Part shown: positions 22,606-36,300 of the stretch, one piece after another
Numbering within the stretch: the first letter of the stretch is position 1
Layout of the letters: the number at the start of each line of letters is the position of its first letter
Source of the DNA: Liolophura sinensis
Lineage: Eukaryota; Mollusca; Polyplacophora; Chitonida; Chitonidae
DNA: 64,000 nucleotides
Reading direction: 5' to 3'
Assembly: GCF_032854445.1 (NCBI RefSeq)
Contig: NC_088301.1
Span: 33,216,402-33,280,401, forward strand
Program-made: the position numbers and the translations under genes
Notes under the pieces: generated by a model
Told to the model about the DNA's origin: nothing
What the model saw: only the letters and a program-made list of their open reading frames with translations
The model's database searches: none

Positions 22606-25600
22606 CTAGAGTATACAGTACATGTAGCTACAAATACAGCTATATTATCACATGTCCAAGCACTTCAAGTTTCCTTAGGACTCTTCCCACTTCCCTTTGT
22701 CCATAAATCTGACTGCTCTCATATAACAGAATATTCCTGATTATGACATAAAACACCAGTGACACAGCTAAATGTAACTGTTAAACTGAGTTGAGCTGTT
22801 ATCATGGTCTTCAGTTGAAGAGGATAGTGCCATAGTGAGTCATCACTGTGTATACAAAACACAGACTTAAAATCCAACAGACTGTTATTATATGGCCTGG
22901 TAGCTGCTCCGACATTTAAGTTACCATGAGAAAACCTTTACACCTATTACACCTGCACATGTAATACATCATCTTCCCCTGTGAACATTGTGATGTTTTA
23001 CAAAAATGTGGCATTGTAAACAGGCAATGAATATCTTGGTTTTAGTAATGATTTTCTGCTGTTACTCCTTGCGTTGTTTGTTAGCAAGAATTAATTTTAG
23101 TATGAAAAAAATCTCCAGAGATAACACAATTTGATTAAGTTATAAGCATAATTACCTTTATAATTAATCAGTCATTCACTCAGTGCGTGGCAATAGTTGC
23201 ATTTTGTGACCAAAAAATGAAAAAAACAAAAAAAAAAAACATTACAAAGGTGCCTGTTTAAAAGATGCCTGTTTAAAGCAAAATCAATATGCATTTTGCT
23301 AGTTTTAATTTTCAGCAGTGTTCTTTTGGTATTTGAAAAAAAAAAAAAGCACAGAAAAGCTACATGTACAGTTTAGCTGTGGGGTGTTTCTGAGGTCAGT
23401 TCAGTCAACTGACGTGTATATTTACATATTAGGCCACAGCCAAGTTTTATGGTATCTTAGCTCATAGTCCCGTGTAGTGTTCATACTGCATGTGTTAATA
23501 CAGCAGTTCATGCGAGTCAGGAGTCAGCCTCTCAAGGGTAACCCTTTGTCAAGAACTGTATTAAGAATCAATAGATTTCTGATTATTGGCTGCTTTATTT
23601 ATCACCCTTCCTCGCCATCCGGCAGATATCTACCAAGATAGATGGATAAATAATAAGTTCATTTTAGAGTGAGATCGATCAGTACTATCTAGGTCGTAAA
23701 ACCATGGCACTCCCTAACCTCAATCTCACACCTTTATTACCTTTTCATTGAGACGGAAAGGCTTCCAAAAACCAATAAATTGATCAATGTTTGTGGAGAG
23801 AGTTTTTTATTTATTTATGTAGTCGGGGGGAAAATCCATATGTTTTCCAATAAAGTTTTTATTATTGTAAGTAGGAAATGAAAAAGAGCTGAGATTAACT
23901 TTTTTTATTTCCATTTTTAATCAGGCTGTTATTTTAGGCGGATGGATATTGATACTTGGTGACTTTCTACAGGGATGAATTCAGCCTTTTATTTTTTATT
24001 TTTTGAGGTTCATTTTCGTTTACTGCACATGGACCTCAGTCCCTTACAACTTTGAGGATATTCATACACACGACAGTTATATAGACAACAGTGTTTTATT
24101 GGTTTTCAATGTCAAGAAGATACATTGCCTCATTGCCTGTCTGCCACATGATTTTGTTTCTTGGAAAAGCAACTTCTTACAGAGGCCTGTTTTATCAAAG
24201 TGCCTGTCTCACTGGGAGATATGTGATTCTTTAAGGTGATAGACTATGTAGCATAACTAATGAAGTTTTCTGTCCCAACTAGCCCAGTCTGTCAAGTTTC
24301 ATATTGATATTTCAGCAATCTCATTGATTTTTCTTGAAAGGAAATGAATGTGGTCCATCCCTCATTTATGATCCTTGTCCAAAACCCGCTTTTCTTCTCT
24401 TTACTGGCCGTCTTCAGTCGTGGAAAGTGGTCAGCCTGTATACACATCAATATCCATGCATTGCTCTTCCATATACATGTCTTGTGAACTACCAGCTTGG
24501 TACTTGGTACAGTTGAGAGCCATTTCCAGTCTGCACAAAAATTTTACACATTTGTTGTAACTACCATAGATGGATATATATTTATTTTCAAACCTATTAC
24601 AAAAATCATTTCTTTACTATTTTGTTACCTGCCACCAACTGTCTGTTCCATTTTGCCTCAAACTTGTTCAGTCCATGTTGGTTTTATCTATGGTAAACTT
24701 TACAGACAACCCAAAATGCACTTATGGCTATGGCATGAAGCACCAATGAAATAAATAAATAAATAAATCAAAATGCACTTATACAGGCATATAAACTCCC
24801 CTATTTCTTGTTTTTATGTTTACCTGTAGTTGTTCTAATCACATTTTGATTGCATTTCTATGGCTAGATTGAAAAAAAAAATTTCTGTGAGGTGCTGATG
24901 GTGGCATCAGCTATAATAAAACAATTAAAATGGATAAATTGCATTTAAAGTTCCATGTAAACATCAGAAAAGGTTCAAGAAATAGGGTATTTACACACTT
25001 GATTTATGGGAAAAGCATCTTTTGCAGAGGAATATTTTTTCAAAGTGCCTGTCTCAGTGGAAGATATCTTTCTAAGAGTTATACATCTTTCAAGACCAGT
25101 GTCTAGAATTCTTTTTTTCTCAGTTCCTCATAGGTTTTAAGATGAGTATTCCTGGAGATTTTGAAGGTATGCAAATAATAGTAACTAGAGAATGCCAGTG
25201 TATGTGATTGTGAAGTGCTTTATAAAGCAGGATTAAACAATATGTCCCATTGTGCCAGCAAGTTCTTAAACGAAAAGACATGAGAAAGAATTGCGCCTAT
25301 TTTTTATGAAAAAGGAACACTGGTTGATCTTAATTAATACAGTCATTAAAGGTAGAATAAAACATAATGTCCATAGGAGAAACTCATAGATCCTTATTTT
25401 TTGACAAGTTCTAAAATGTGTGTGTACAAATAAGCTTTTTCAGTCTTTCTACTAGGGGTTAAATTGGCTTAAAAAATAAAAATTTATTAGGTCTCAGGAA
25501 TCTGCCAGACAGTTTATGACAGATTATGATATCTATAAAAACAGTTATTAAGGCAAGAGCAGTGTGAGAGGGCACAAAGCCTCCATGTATACACACAGGC

Positions 25601-25853
25601 CCTATCCCTGTTCTTGCTGTTGGGACCCTGATTTTACTCACATATGTAGTGCTTGTCAAGATGATATGTTTTGAAGGCAAGGAGCAAAGTTGATGAAACT
25701 TATGTCACATATACATGTACCTCATATAAAGGACAAAACCCTACAGACTTTCAGTGACTTTGATCTATTTTTTTCAAGGTCATCAGGGTTATTTGATGCC
25801 AGATGTAATTAGGTGTAAACATGTTGTGTCTTAAACAGTTAAAGCCAGATGAT
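22606..25853. other. Gene-free stretch
   Basis: AT-rich DNA with A-runs (23225-23240, 23336-23349) and an (AAAT)n run near 24748-24768. I see no supported exon, RNA gene or complete element. If the plus-strand gene model is right, this is intron. Confidence 0.5.
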
Positions 25854-25864
25854 CTTGAAATCTT

Positions 25865-26231
25865 GACCGGCCCGGATAGCACAGTTGGTAGAGCGTCCGC
25901 TTCGGGACCGGTGGATCTAGGATCAATCCTTGATCGAGTCACACCTAAGACTTTAAAAGAGGAAGTTGTAACTTCCTCGCTTGGCGTTCAGCATGAAGGG
26001 GATAGGGCAACGACTGGTTGACCCGTATCAGTATAATGGCTCGGGCGGGGCGGCTTGCTTGCCTTCGGTAAGTCATCTCAGTGAAGCAGCACTAAATAAA
26101 AGAGCGGTGGAAATCCGTCCTGCAACAAGGAGGCACATTACACGTACATGCACCCTAATGATTCCTTCGTCGTCATATGACTGAAAAATTGTTGAGAACG
26201 ACGTTAAACCCCAAGCACTCACTCACTCACT
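25865..26231 (+). mobile_element. SINE family B, full-length copy with target-site duplication
   Basis: The tRNA-like head (ATAGCACAGTTGGTAGAGCG; B-box-like GGATCAATCC) is followed by a body with GTTCAGCATGAAGGGGATAG and GGTGGAAATCCGTCCTGCAA, and an end CGTTAAACCCCAAGCACTCA repeated as CTCA. An 11-base perfect duplication CTTGAAATCTT flanks it (25854-25864 and 26232-26242). Confidence 0.93.
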
Positions 26232-26242
26232 CTTGAAATCTT

Positions 26243-28555
26243 TAAATCTAATTTGATGAGAATCATGAAACCCTTAGGCTACATCATATATGAGGACCCT
26301 CAGATGTGAAAATCAGTCTGATGTGTTCATAACTTTTACATATTTAATTAGTTTTGTGATTTTCAGTTGTTGATTTTTGTACAATTGCTGGTGCAGAAAT
26401 TTATTTTTGTTAAAATTTTGTGTGCAGGTTCATTTTGTGTAACCTCAAATTAATTTTGAAAACCACCGAATCCTTGCATAAAGTTTGTATATTTAATGAT
26501 TTCCTGTCATTCGTTCCTATCCAATGAATGCTTCAGATGTTGCCTGATTTTTAGATAGAAATTTTAAAAACATGTATGTTTCAAGACATGTAAGGCAATG
26601 AACTTTTTAATGAAAATAATTTTTTTAATGATATTTCAGCAGGTCATTTGATTGCACAGTCATTATGGGCATAGCCCACTGTTGCCAAATAAAGAAAGGG
26701 CATAAAGACGTTGCCTGGTTTTTAAGACTGTTGAAAAAAAGATGTCTTGACATTGTTTTTTTGACATGTTTTTGACATTTTGGAAAAAGGTTGTCTGTGT
26801 GTGCCATCGATGCTTCCAACACAGATTTTTTCCTTGTCAGTCTCCTTTGCAGTCATAAATCCATTTTGTTTTTGTTAAATATTTTATTGGGATTGACAGA
26901 CCATTGTGCTCTGTGTGGCATCTGACCTTTAGTGGTGTATTTGCCCAAGAAGTGGAGGGGTTTCTTGTGGTGGTTTGGCTGATTTCTGATAGATATTAGA
27001 TTAGGCTGTTTGTTTCTGACGGGAAGCAATCATTCTCTGATGCCTTACTCAATATATCTAGCTTTTACCCTGGAATTTACTCTTGGGGTAGAAGATGTTT
27101 TCTGACCTTCAAAATCTCATCCCTTGTCTTTCCAAAGACTACCCACATTTATTTCAAGATGCTGAGGGTTACATATTCACTGCCCAGGAAGTGGTTAGTG
27201 TGTGCACAATGGCCAAGCCACTAACCCATTCAAGTCCAGCTCATGTTATTTTCATCTCGGATCGTATTTGGAAAGGCATGCCAGTAACCTGTGGGTGGTT
27301 GTGGGTTTCCTCCAAGATTTACCTGTTTTTTGACATTCCTGTTTAGAACTTAGCGTTGCTCTTGGAGTGCCGAGAATAGGCTGTTCTCTATACATACACA
27401 GCTTGTCCCACTGGAGCACTGGTTGCTTAATTTTCATCTTGCTACATGTCATTGCTTCACCATTCTTATTGGAAGCTCTTGAGTTGGCCAGGGGTTTCCA
27501 AGTGTAAGTGCTGCACCCTCTTTATTTGAGTTAATCATTGAGACCTTTGCTGGAATTTGTAATCTCATCATCTTTCTTACTGTAGCCTGCTAATAGCTCT
27601 TCAGATCAGCTGTACAGAATCAATCAATTTTTTACATGCATATCTTGCTGTAAGACTTCAAAAGCCCAGTCAAGCACTTCAGCTCAGAAAAGGAAAGTCC
27701 CAAAATTCGTTGAATCAGATGTAGTAGGTGCAGTAATTTTAGCCCTCCCAAAAAAAAGGTGAAATCGTTTGTTGCCCATTATTTTAATTTTTTTTTAAAG
27801 TACATACCTCATTATCAATCACTGCATGCACGCATCATCGACTTCTTTCCTTGGAATGCGTAGAGTTGAGCAATTACTGGAGAGATCTGAGGGAAAGCAA
27901 ATGATTCCATCTCATTCGGGTGTGCGAGGGAGGAAATAGGATTGTAGGAGAGGGAAACGGGCGGCTGAAAATGGTAGTTGTGAGCTGAAGCATGTTGTGG
28001 GATTTCTGTTCGTTTGATTAGCTCTGTTGTGTGACACCAGGCCCAGGCAGAGGCATAGCAAACAAGGCATTAATGGAGTGATTTTCTCACTTTTTTTTAA
28101 TCTCTACTTATGTCTTCCTTCAGATCGTTGAAAAGTTTTCTAGATCAATCATTATACGATGAATGGATAATGGCGGGCAGTTACATGTACCTGGGCTATA
28201 TATATAAAGGTTTCAGATGAGGGCACTCTTGGATGCCCAAAATAAATACATGTATACAGAATTTAATGAACCCTGTATTATCTAGGCACATAGTTGATCA
28301 AGGGTGTTTTTTAGATTTTTAATGCTCTTTTTAATATTGATTTTATATTTACAAATAGGTCTGATATTTCAACGATATGTTTTGAGCTTTCCAGAAGGTT
28401 TTCCTCCAGTTTTTAACCCAAGGCCAACTTTGGCCAAAGTGTGTTGTCATGGTCAATTCAGAAACATTTACTTTCTGGCATATTTACTTTCTGGCACTTC
28501 ATGTCCTACCAAAGTATGAGGAACCGATTCCAGTATTTGACTTGTGACACTGTGT
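26243..28555. other. Gene-free stretch with one SINE relic
   Basis: Mostly AT-rich. 27220-27345 is a degenerate family A piece (TTCAAGTCCAGCTCATG, then AACCTGTGGGTGGTTGTGGG). No supported exon is seen. Confidence 0.5.
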
Positions 28556-28570
28556 CTCCAAAACTACAGA

Positions 28571-29370
28571 CTGGCCTCGATAGCACAGTGGATAGAGTGT
28601 CCGCCTCGGGAGTGGTAGATCTAGGGTCAATCATGGGTCAAGTCACACCTAAGACCTTAAAAGAGGAAGTTGTACCCTCCGCGCTTGGAGTTCAGCATGA
28701 AGGGGATAATGCAATGACTGATTGACCTGTATCAGTGTAATGGTTTCAGCGGGGCAGCTTGCTTTCAGTAAGTTGTCTCAGTGAAGCACCACTAGATAAA
28801 AAGAGAGGTGGAAATCTGTCCTGCAACAAGGAGGCAAATTACATGTATATGCACTTCCTAAGAATGCATTCGTCATCATATGACTGAAAAATTGTGAAGT
28901 ATAATGTTAAACACTAAGCACTCACTCACTCGCTCATTTTATAGGACACATATGTTCCTTCCAGATTCATTAAAATGTTTAAGTTATATAACTTTGATTA
29001 CATTACATGTTAATGAGCTCTCATTGATATTATTGAAAACAGGCACAGGTTACAGAGATAAATGTTACAGTATATATATAACCATGGACACACATGAACC
29101 CGTACATGAATCTTTACATGAATCCGATAGCGTTCAGCATGCAGGGGATAGGTGCAATGACTCGTTGACCCTTTATCAGTATATTGGCTCGGCGGGGTGG
29201 CTTTTTCGCCTTCAGTAAGGCGTCTCAGTGAAGCACCACTGGATAAAAGAGTGGTGGAAATCTGTCCTGCAACAAGGAGGCACAATACATGCACTCTAAG
29301 GATTCCTTCATCGCCATATGACTAAAAAATTGTTAAGTACAACATTTAACCTCAAGAACTCACTCACTCA
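28571..29370 (+). mobile_element. Composite SINE family B insertion (one head, two bodies/tails)
   Basis: 28571-28935 is a complete-looking element (head ATAGCACAGTGGATAGAGTG, body, tail with CTCA repeats). After about 195 bases of other sequence, 29130-29370 repeats the body from CGTTCAGCATG to a second CTCA tail, with no head. The perfect 15-base flank CTCCAAAACTACAGA occurs only at 28556-28570 and 29371-29385, so the whole block sits between one pair of target-site duplications. Confidence 0.85.
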
Positions 29371-29385
29371 CTCCAAAACTACAGA

Positions 29386-30357
29386 GCCACACTATACACA
29401 TAAATTCACTTCCAGGTTCTCTGTACTGGATTCCAAGTACATGAAGGCCAGTACCACTGGTCACCTACTGTTTTCCAAAATAACTGACCCAATTTCAAAT
29501 AAATGTCAATCATGGATTCACTGCTGGTCCACCCTGTCCGCATTTAAAGCCTATGGTCAGTGCTAATGACCTGCTTTCATAGTTATTTTTATGGCTAGTT
29601 ACTACCATATTTCAAACTACTGAGCTGTCATTTTCATCTTTTAGGTGAAAAATATTTATGGTATTTAACCTTCCTTGTGCAGTTTTCTGTTTTTGATTTA
29701 CATTTGGCAATATCATGATTTTATGTATCAGAACAGGTTAGGCAGTGTTTTTTTTTTTTTTTTTTTTTAGTTGTAGGACTATACTTGACACGCAGGCTTA
29801 TATTTAAATAGTAGCATGATATGTTGTATGATCTAGGAACATAAAACTTTACCACACATGTTTTATAACGTCATCCTGCTGAACTCAGATTACAAGGTCC
29901 TGAAAGAAAATGTTTCCATTTTTGACGTTGTAGCGTCTTGGTGTAAAAAGGCAGAATGTATCTAACATGTAATATCTAACTGTATAAAATATCACTTTTA
30001 CCTGAGAAGAAAATCCTGATATTCACCTATATATAAATATTAAAATGAGTATGGTAAGAAAACCTGAATGCAATACATAAATACCACCTTAAGTTACATG
30101 TAAATATAGCTTTGTTATTAACATTGTATATATATACTTATTTCTGAACTATATACATGTAGTATGGTATTATATATTGTTTTCCTCTTTTTTGATGAAT
30201 GAGCTAAAATTGCTAGGGAAAGACAGGGTTTATTTGAACATGATTTACACTTGAAGGAGGCTTATATGAACTGTAAAACCCAACACTTCAGACAGTGCTA
30301 TGAAGATAAAGTTCATGAATTACCTTAATATCTGTTAGGTACTTTATTTGTGGTCAG
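29386..30357. other. Gene-free stretch
   Basis: AT-rich, with a T-run at 29750-29769. Nothing coding is supported; presumptive intron upstream of the exon at 30358. Confidence 0.45.
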
Positions 30358-33300
30358 AGGCGAAACTTGGCTCATGTCAGTGAACCCTAAGACACCTGTA
30401 AAAGAAAGAAATCAATGGATATCGCTGAAAAGGAGAATTACATGCAGAAATGGAAATAAGGCCCCAGCCGGCAATTATTCCCTGCCTGTAACTCGTAATG
30501 ATTGTGTCGAGTTTTATTGTTACTTACTTGAAGTAACTTGTCTAGTGGAAACACATCTTTTTGTAGATGTTTTTGGTGGGAAGGAAAAAATCAGGTTCTT
30601 TTTCCAATACGAAGAGTAAGTTTATGTGCATGCATTCCTTTGACTGTGCCTTCTGTCCAGTTGGATCTTTACATTTAGTGTAGACATCATTTCTGAATAT
30701 TTCCTATGGCTGATAATATGTATAAGATACATGGGTATCTTATATAATGTAGTTGATGGAAAATATGCATAAGATACAGGGGTAATTAAGAGATAGCAAC
30801 TGCACATCAAAAATGAAAGTTTTAAAAATTTTTTGTTAGACGTTTCTTCATCACCATAACTTTCTTAAAACCATAATCTTTGTTTAGAAGATCCTTTTTG
30901 TGTATCCTGCAAGACAGACAGTGGACATGAAACAGAGTACCTTGCTCAACATTAAAGCCTGTAAAGTGTGTATGTATTTGCCATCTATGTTGCTCCTACA
31001 TTGCATTGGATAACTGTCCCTGTTAGACTGTATACAAATACCCTTTCAGAGAAACCAAAGATCATTTAGTAGATTATTTTAAAATATGATTTGCTACCAG
31101 TCACAGCGTATACAGTGGACAGCACTTCTGACTTATAAACTGATGTAATTCGGTAAGATAAGCAGCCTGTCAAAATGGAGTCCCCAATGCAGCTGACTTG
31201 AATTTATGATTGTGAGGGTTTGTATCTACATAACTGTATATTTCTTGAAGTATTGAGCTATGATTGAGTGCTGAATGATTTTGTGTAAAATACTCTGAGG
31301 AGAGGTGGGGGAGGAGAGAATGAAGCTCTCACTTAAACCTGAGCCCATTTGCATTGAGAAGATTTTCAGTAAATTTGACTGTTACATGTGTAAGAGCATG
31401 AAGATGATGTTATTTTGCTTAAATTGTACTGGAAACAAGGAAACACTGATCTCTACTCTTGTTCAACTTTCCTGTACTTTAATCTATACTGACAATGTGG
31501 CAAGTTCGCTTTGTCCCATGTCGAATGAGAATAATAAACATTTCCCTGAAGCTTAGAGTATGACTGCTTTCTGGCATATTTCAACATTTCATTGCTTGTG
31601 TACGTGTAATATTACTAACAACACCAAACTTCATATTCACAGGGAAAATATATTACCCCAATTCCACAACCTTTTCGCATATGAAAGGGCAACTTTAAGT
31701 GCAATATGTGCACATTTTTGATGTGAATTTGGGGACAAACTACATTGGTTGGATTATCCAATCTCAAGGCTTCACAAAAAAGTCTAATTTTATCTGTCTA
31801 CACCAAATGTTGCCTTTAATATTTGCTGGAATAAACACCGTGCAACTATGCAAAAAGGTTGAAGAATTATAGTATTAAGGTTTGATTTCTAAAAATAGTT
31901 GTAAATATGTACATTCTGATAGTAACATTCAAAAACAAAAAGCATCCAAGTACACCTGAACAACAACAGCTGTTCAACAATAAAAAGGACAATGTGCAAA
32001 GCTTAGCATTTTGTCAATTTAAATTTCTCATCACCTTTTATGTGTTCTGCTGTACGAGAAATGGGCTTAAATGCCTCCCAGCCATATCTGGATGGGGCCA
32101 AGGCCCCCCCTCGTAAACAGCTATGCTAATGAAATACTTGTTGTGTAGCCCTGCTTGTAAGTGTGAAAATCCCAGTGGAGAAAGGAAATGAATGGATCTG
32201 GAGGTAAATGAGGAAGGAGCCAAGTCATTTCCAGTAGACAGTAAAGTCTGCTTAATGGGCAGTAACTGTGACAGTGAAAGGCATCAAGTGGATTGCTTTC
32301 CAACCATCAACATAAGTTCTTGAGCCATTAACCTAGTCATTGTCCTAAGAATAATGTTTCTGATGCATCAAATTTACACAGTGACTATTTCCACAGCAGC
32401 TCAAATGCACTCCAAGTTGTTTCCCCTAGTTTTCTGCATATTGCCAGTAACATCATGTACTGGTATTACAGTGTTTTGTGTGTATGTGAAATCCAGTTTC
32501 ATTACTATAAAATTGTTATTTTCAGCAAGATTAAGGAATGTGCATTGTAAATGTGTATAATTTAGCATCCATCCCAAATAAAGGGGATATTTTGATTGAA
32601 AATTCATAAGGAAGAAGAAAACAAATGAATTCAAAATATTTCCTCAAAGAGCAAGAATTCTTTTATGTAATGCTGCTAAGTACTAAGTTTGTGATTTTTC
32701 AACTCAGTCTTAAAGCAAGTTATCTCAGTGTGAAAACAAATACACAAGGTTTAATCCATGTTGCAATTGCCATAAGTGGCTCAGTGGTTAAGGTGTTTAC
32801 CCTTCCATGACTGAGTTACACGAGTATTTATGGGATAGTTGGACTGGCAACTATCTAGATTCCTCAGCATTCATTGTTCTGTGAGTCATGGTGGAAAGAT
32901 GTGGTTGGCATTGTTCTCTTACATGAAGTTCACTTGAGACCAAGTAGGTGATAATTGGTGAGTATTGGTGATAAAAAACATTGAAATGCTAAAATGAAGA
33001 TTTTTAATGTAAAGTTTGTCAGAACCTTAATAGTAAACCTTTGGCAGATAATGGTAGATTATGTAATGTGTCAGCATCTGTGTCGTTGATATTCGGTTGA
33101 AAAAATTACATTTCAGAGTGAATTAAATGTACAGTAAAGCCGGATCATAACCATCAATTGCATAGTTGCATAGAGCTGTCATGTACAGCGCAGACTTCAG
33201 AGAAAGCAACGTGTTGCATATGCATATATTTGTCAGCACATAACTCTGCCATAAATGCCTCTGAGTAGGCTTGTTATTTAATAATTAGTGAAGTAATTTT

Positions 33301-36300
33301 TATTAAAGCTAAATATCATATACTGCAGACGCTTGGTATAAACTTGCATCCCCTGTCCTGAAGAGCACAGTGTATACAGGTGGCGGACCAAAACAGTAAG
33401 GATCCCAAACAGTATGCTATTAAACTCAAGTTTTGTGCGAAATTCATGCGCAAGTAAATATGTTGCGAGCCATCACAGTGTTCATAAGAAACATGATGGT
33501 TTACAGGAAGTGGGTGCGTATTTAGCGTTAAAACATTTGATGATTGAGGGTCGATGGGCTGTGTACAATGACTGGAGGATTGCGTCACAGCAGGAGTATG
33601 AAGGTGCGTGGTTGGCGTATCGTACGCTGACCATGGGCCAACCGTCTGCCTATCCGGCCACAATGGTCGTAAAGTTGATGGTTAGGATCCAGCTGTGCTG
33701 TAGGTAAAGTTACTCTGGATAACTGAACTTTTGACCATACCCTGCAACAAAGTCCTAGCTACGTGTAGCTCTGTGGTTGGGGACAGCACATTTGAAATAG
33801 TGAGTTCCACAAAGTACAGATCTGTATTTCTGAAAGCTGAACTGGGAAGAATGCAAACAGATCTTAGACTTAGTCCAAGTCTGAGCTTCACTGTATAACA
33901 ATACAAGTGTATGGACTAGTACAAGTGTGTGTGTATAAGGTAGAGGACTGGTCCATTACTGCATTACTGTCTTGGTGCACCTTTAGTGTTAGATGGCTGT
34001 ACAATCTTCTTTTATCTGCCCGATTGCTGATAATGTCGTATAAATCATTACTATCAACTTCCCAGGGCACACAGTCTCTGTGCTGTTTTCCAGTTCTCCT
34101 TGACAAGCTTGTGTTTTTTTCCTTTCCCCACACTGCATGCCATTTTAAACCACAGCTGGCATCAGATACTTTTTGGGTATTGCTTCTCTGGACAATAACA
34201 TTGATACTAAAGAAACTGGCTCACTGTTTGCCCTTAAATTTAATCTCACTGCAATAAAGATGTCATTGTCCAGCTCTGTAACTTCGTTTTTATGACTGTA
34301 CTTTATTTGATTTAATCCTCACTAAAAGAAATTTAATCATCTTTTTTTTTCTTTAACCCAACAGGTTTTTCTTGCTATATCTGTGCTCTTGGCAAGATGC
34401 CAAGTCTAATCTGGTCATGACTTCACAAAAAAGCTTGTGCGATGTCTCATGCACATACATGTATGTAAATGTAAATTATCTTTATCTGCAGAAATTGCAC
34501 TCTAAAAGCATATATTTCAAGCCAAAATCTCATTTGCATGGATTCAGGAACTGGTTGATTGCTGTCTGTATCAAAACTTTGATTGTGGAAACAGTTGCAT
34601 CTTGTGATATCTTCATGCAGATTGAAGCCTTTTATTTGTCTGGAAATGAACTGCAGTGAAAGATCCTATATGTTGCCTAAATTTGTTAGCATATTGCTGA
34701 TCACAAGTTGATTTTTTTTGCTTTTTTTTTGTCAGTTCTTATGTTCTGTTATGTGTCACATAACCTGCGTAAGTGACTTCTTAACTCTAGTCATTTAATA
34801 TGTTCTGTTATGTGTCACATAACCTGCGTAAGTAACTTCTTAAATCCAGTCATTTAATAGCAGGGAAAAACGATAAGCAAAAAAAATCAAAAAAAATGTT
34901 TATATGAAAGCCATCATTTTTCTTTGTCTGGCAGGATCCTGCCAAACTTGATTTACTAAGAATGATACAATTTCAAAACATTTTCTAAAAGTGTTACTAC
35001 AGCAAATTATAGAATGGTAAGGTCTTTGATATTGTCATTATATGGTCAAGTTTTTCTCATATGAAATAATCTTGAGTTTTCTGCATTTTTATTCTTGTTT
35101 TCTGAAATATATTACCAAGATATAGCATAGTTTACACTTGTTTATTCATCTTCCATCTTTCCTATCAATATGTGTGTCCTAAATCATAAATATGCTGTTA
35201 TTTTTTAGGTGCAAGAAGTAAATAGATAAATGAATATATGGATGAAATATTTTGCTGTTAAAATCATTCGAATGGGTCAGGTAGCATTGAAAAGCTTCTA
35301 AAGTTATACTGCTTTTGGTTCCAAACCAAGCTATGCAATCCAGGTTAACCCTGGTGAACACTGTGCCAATTCCTTGAGTTTCTTTTGTCATGTCTTTTAT
35401 TAACCTAGTTGGGACTCTAGACCAAAGTACAGTTATAAATCTTTCAGTCTTTTTAATTTAAAATCAAGCAACATATATGAGTGAACACTAATCTAGCCTT
35501 TGGAGACAATCCAAGCTGCATGACAAGAATCTTCCTTTGTGCCTTTACTGATTTCAGTGTGGTAAACTTGAGTAGGATTTTATTATCTATGGCCATGCAT
35601 GATGCAAAAATAACACACTCCAGGGTTTGGTTTGGACCAGAATGCTGCTCAAGAGAAGGCAACCATGGACTGATTGCTGTCATGTTACTGTGGAGGTGCT
35701 AATAGTAGTGATACTGAATTTCTTGCCTCCCACTGATTTATTGTCTTCCTCCTCCTATCTTGTCACACAAACTGCTTGCTATTGGAGTCTGACATGCAAA
35801 CCCTAGGCAAAGTGGCCACATGCTCCTTCAGTCAGGGCTCTTACCATGGCAGCGTAGGTTTTTCCGGATGTGGTAAACCAAGGTGTGAATGGGTGTATAG
35901 ATATGATATTGCAGTTTAAATCTTCCCAGATAAGTCAGAAACAAACACACTCGGCTGGGATTTTAACTTTATAAAATTTTGAGCAAGGCTTGTAAAAATT
36001 CAGAAATGACGTAGAGGTAAGTTATGCCTCAAATCCAAAAATGTATGTAATTTGATGTTATACCAGTCCTCTGTAGTTATGCTTTAAAAAAATTGTTGTT
36101 CTGTCCTAATTACACAGCTTGTGGATCAGCTTAGTGGCCAGGTGGCTAATTCTTGATGATATACCTATATTACTAATGTAATTAAACATTCAAGTTTACC
36201 AAACGAATAATTTTACTCTTTCTCTCTTACTCACTTAGTTTATGTTATGCATGTGTGCAAGGGAGTTCTCACTAATGGGTGTACAGGAAACCATGGGTAA

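Noticed and set aside
25865-25940. Possible tRNA gene
   Set aside because: Same reasoning: it is the Pol III head of a SINE with a target-site duplication.
28900-28935. CTCACTCA repeats as a possible CRISPR or satellite array
   Set aside because: These are the normal 3' ends of family B SINEs; the genome is eukaryotic.
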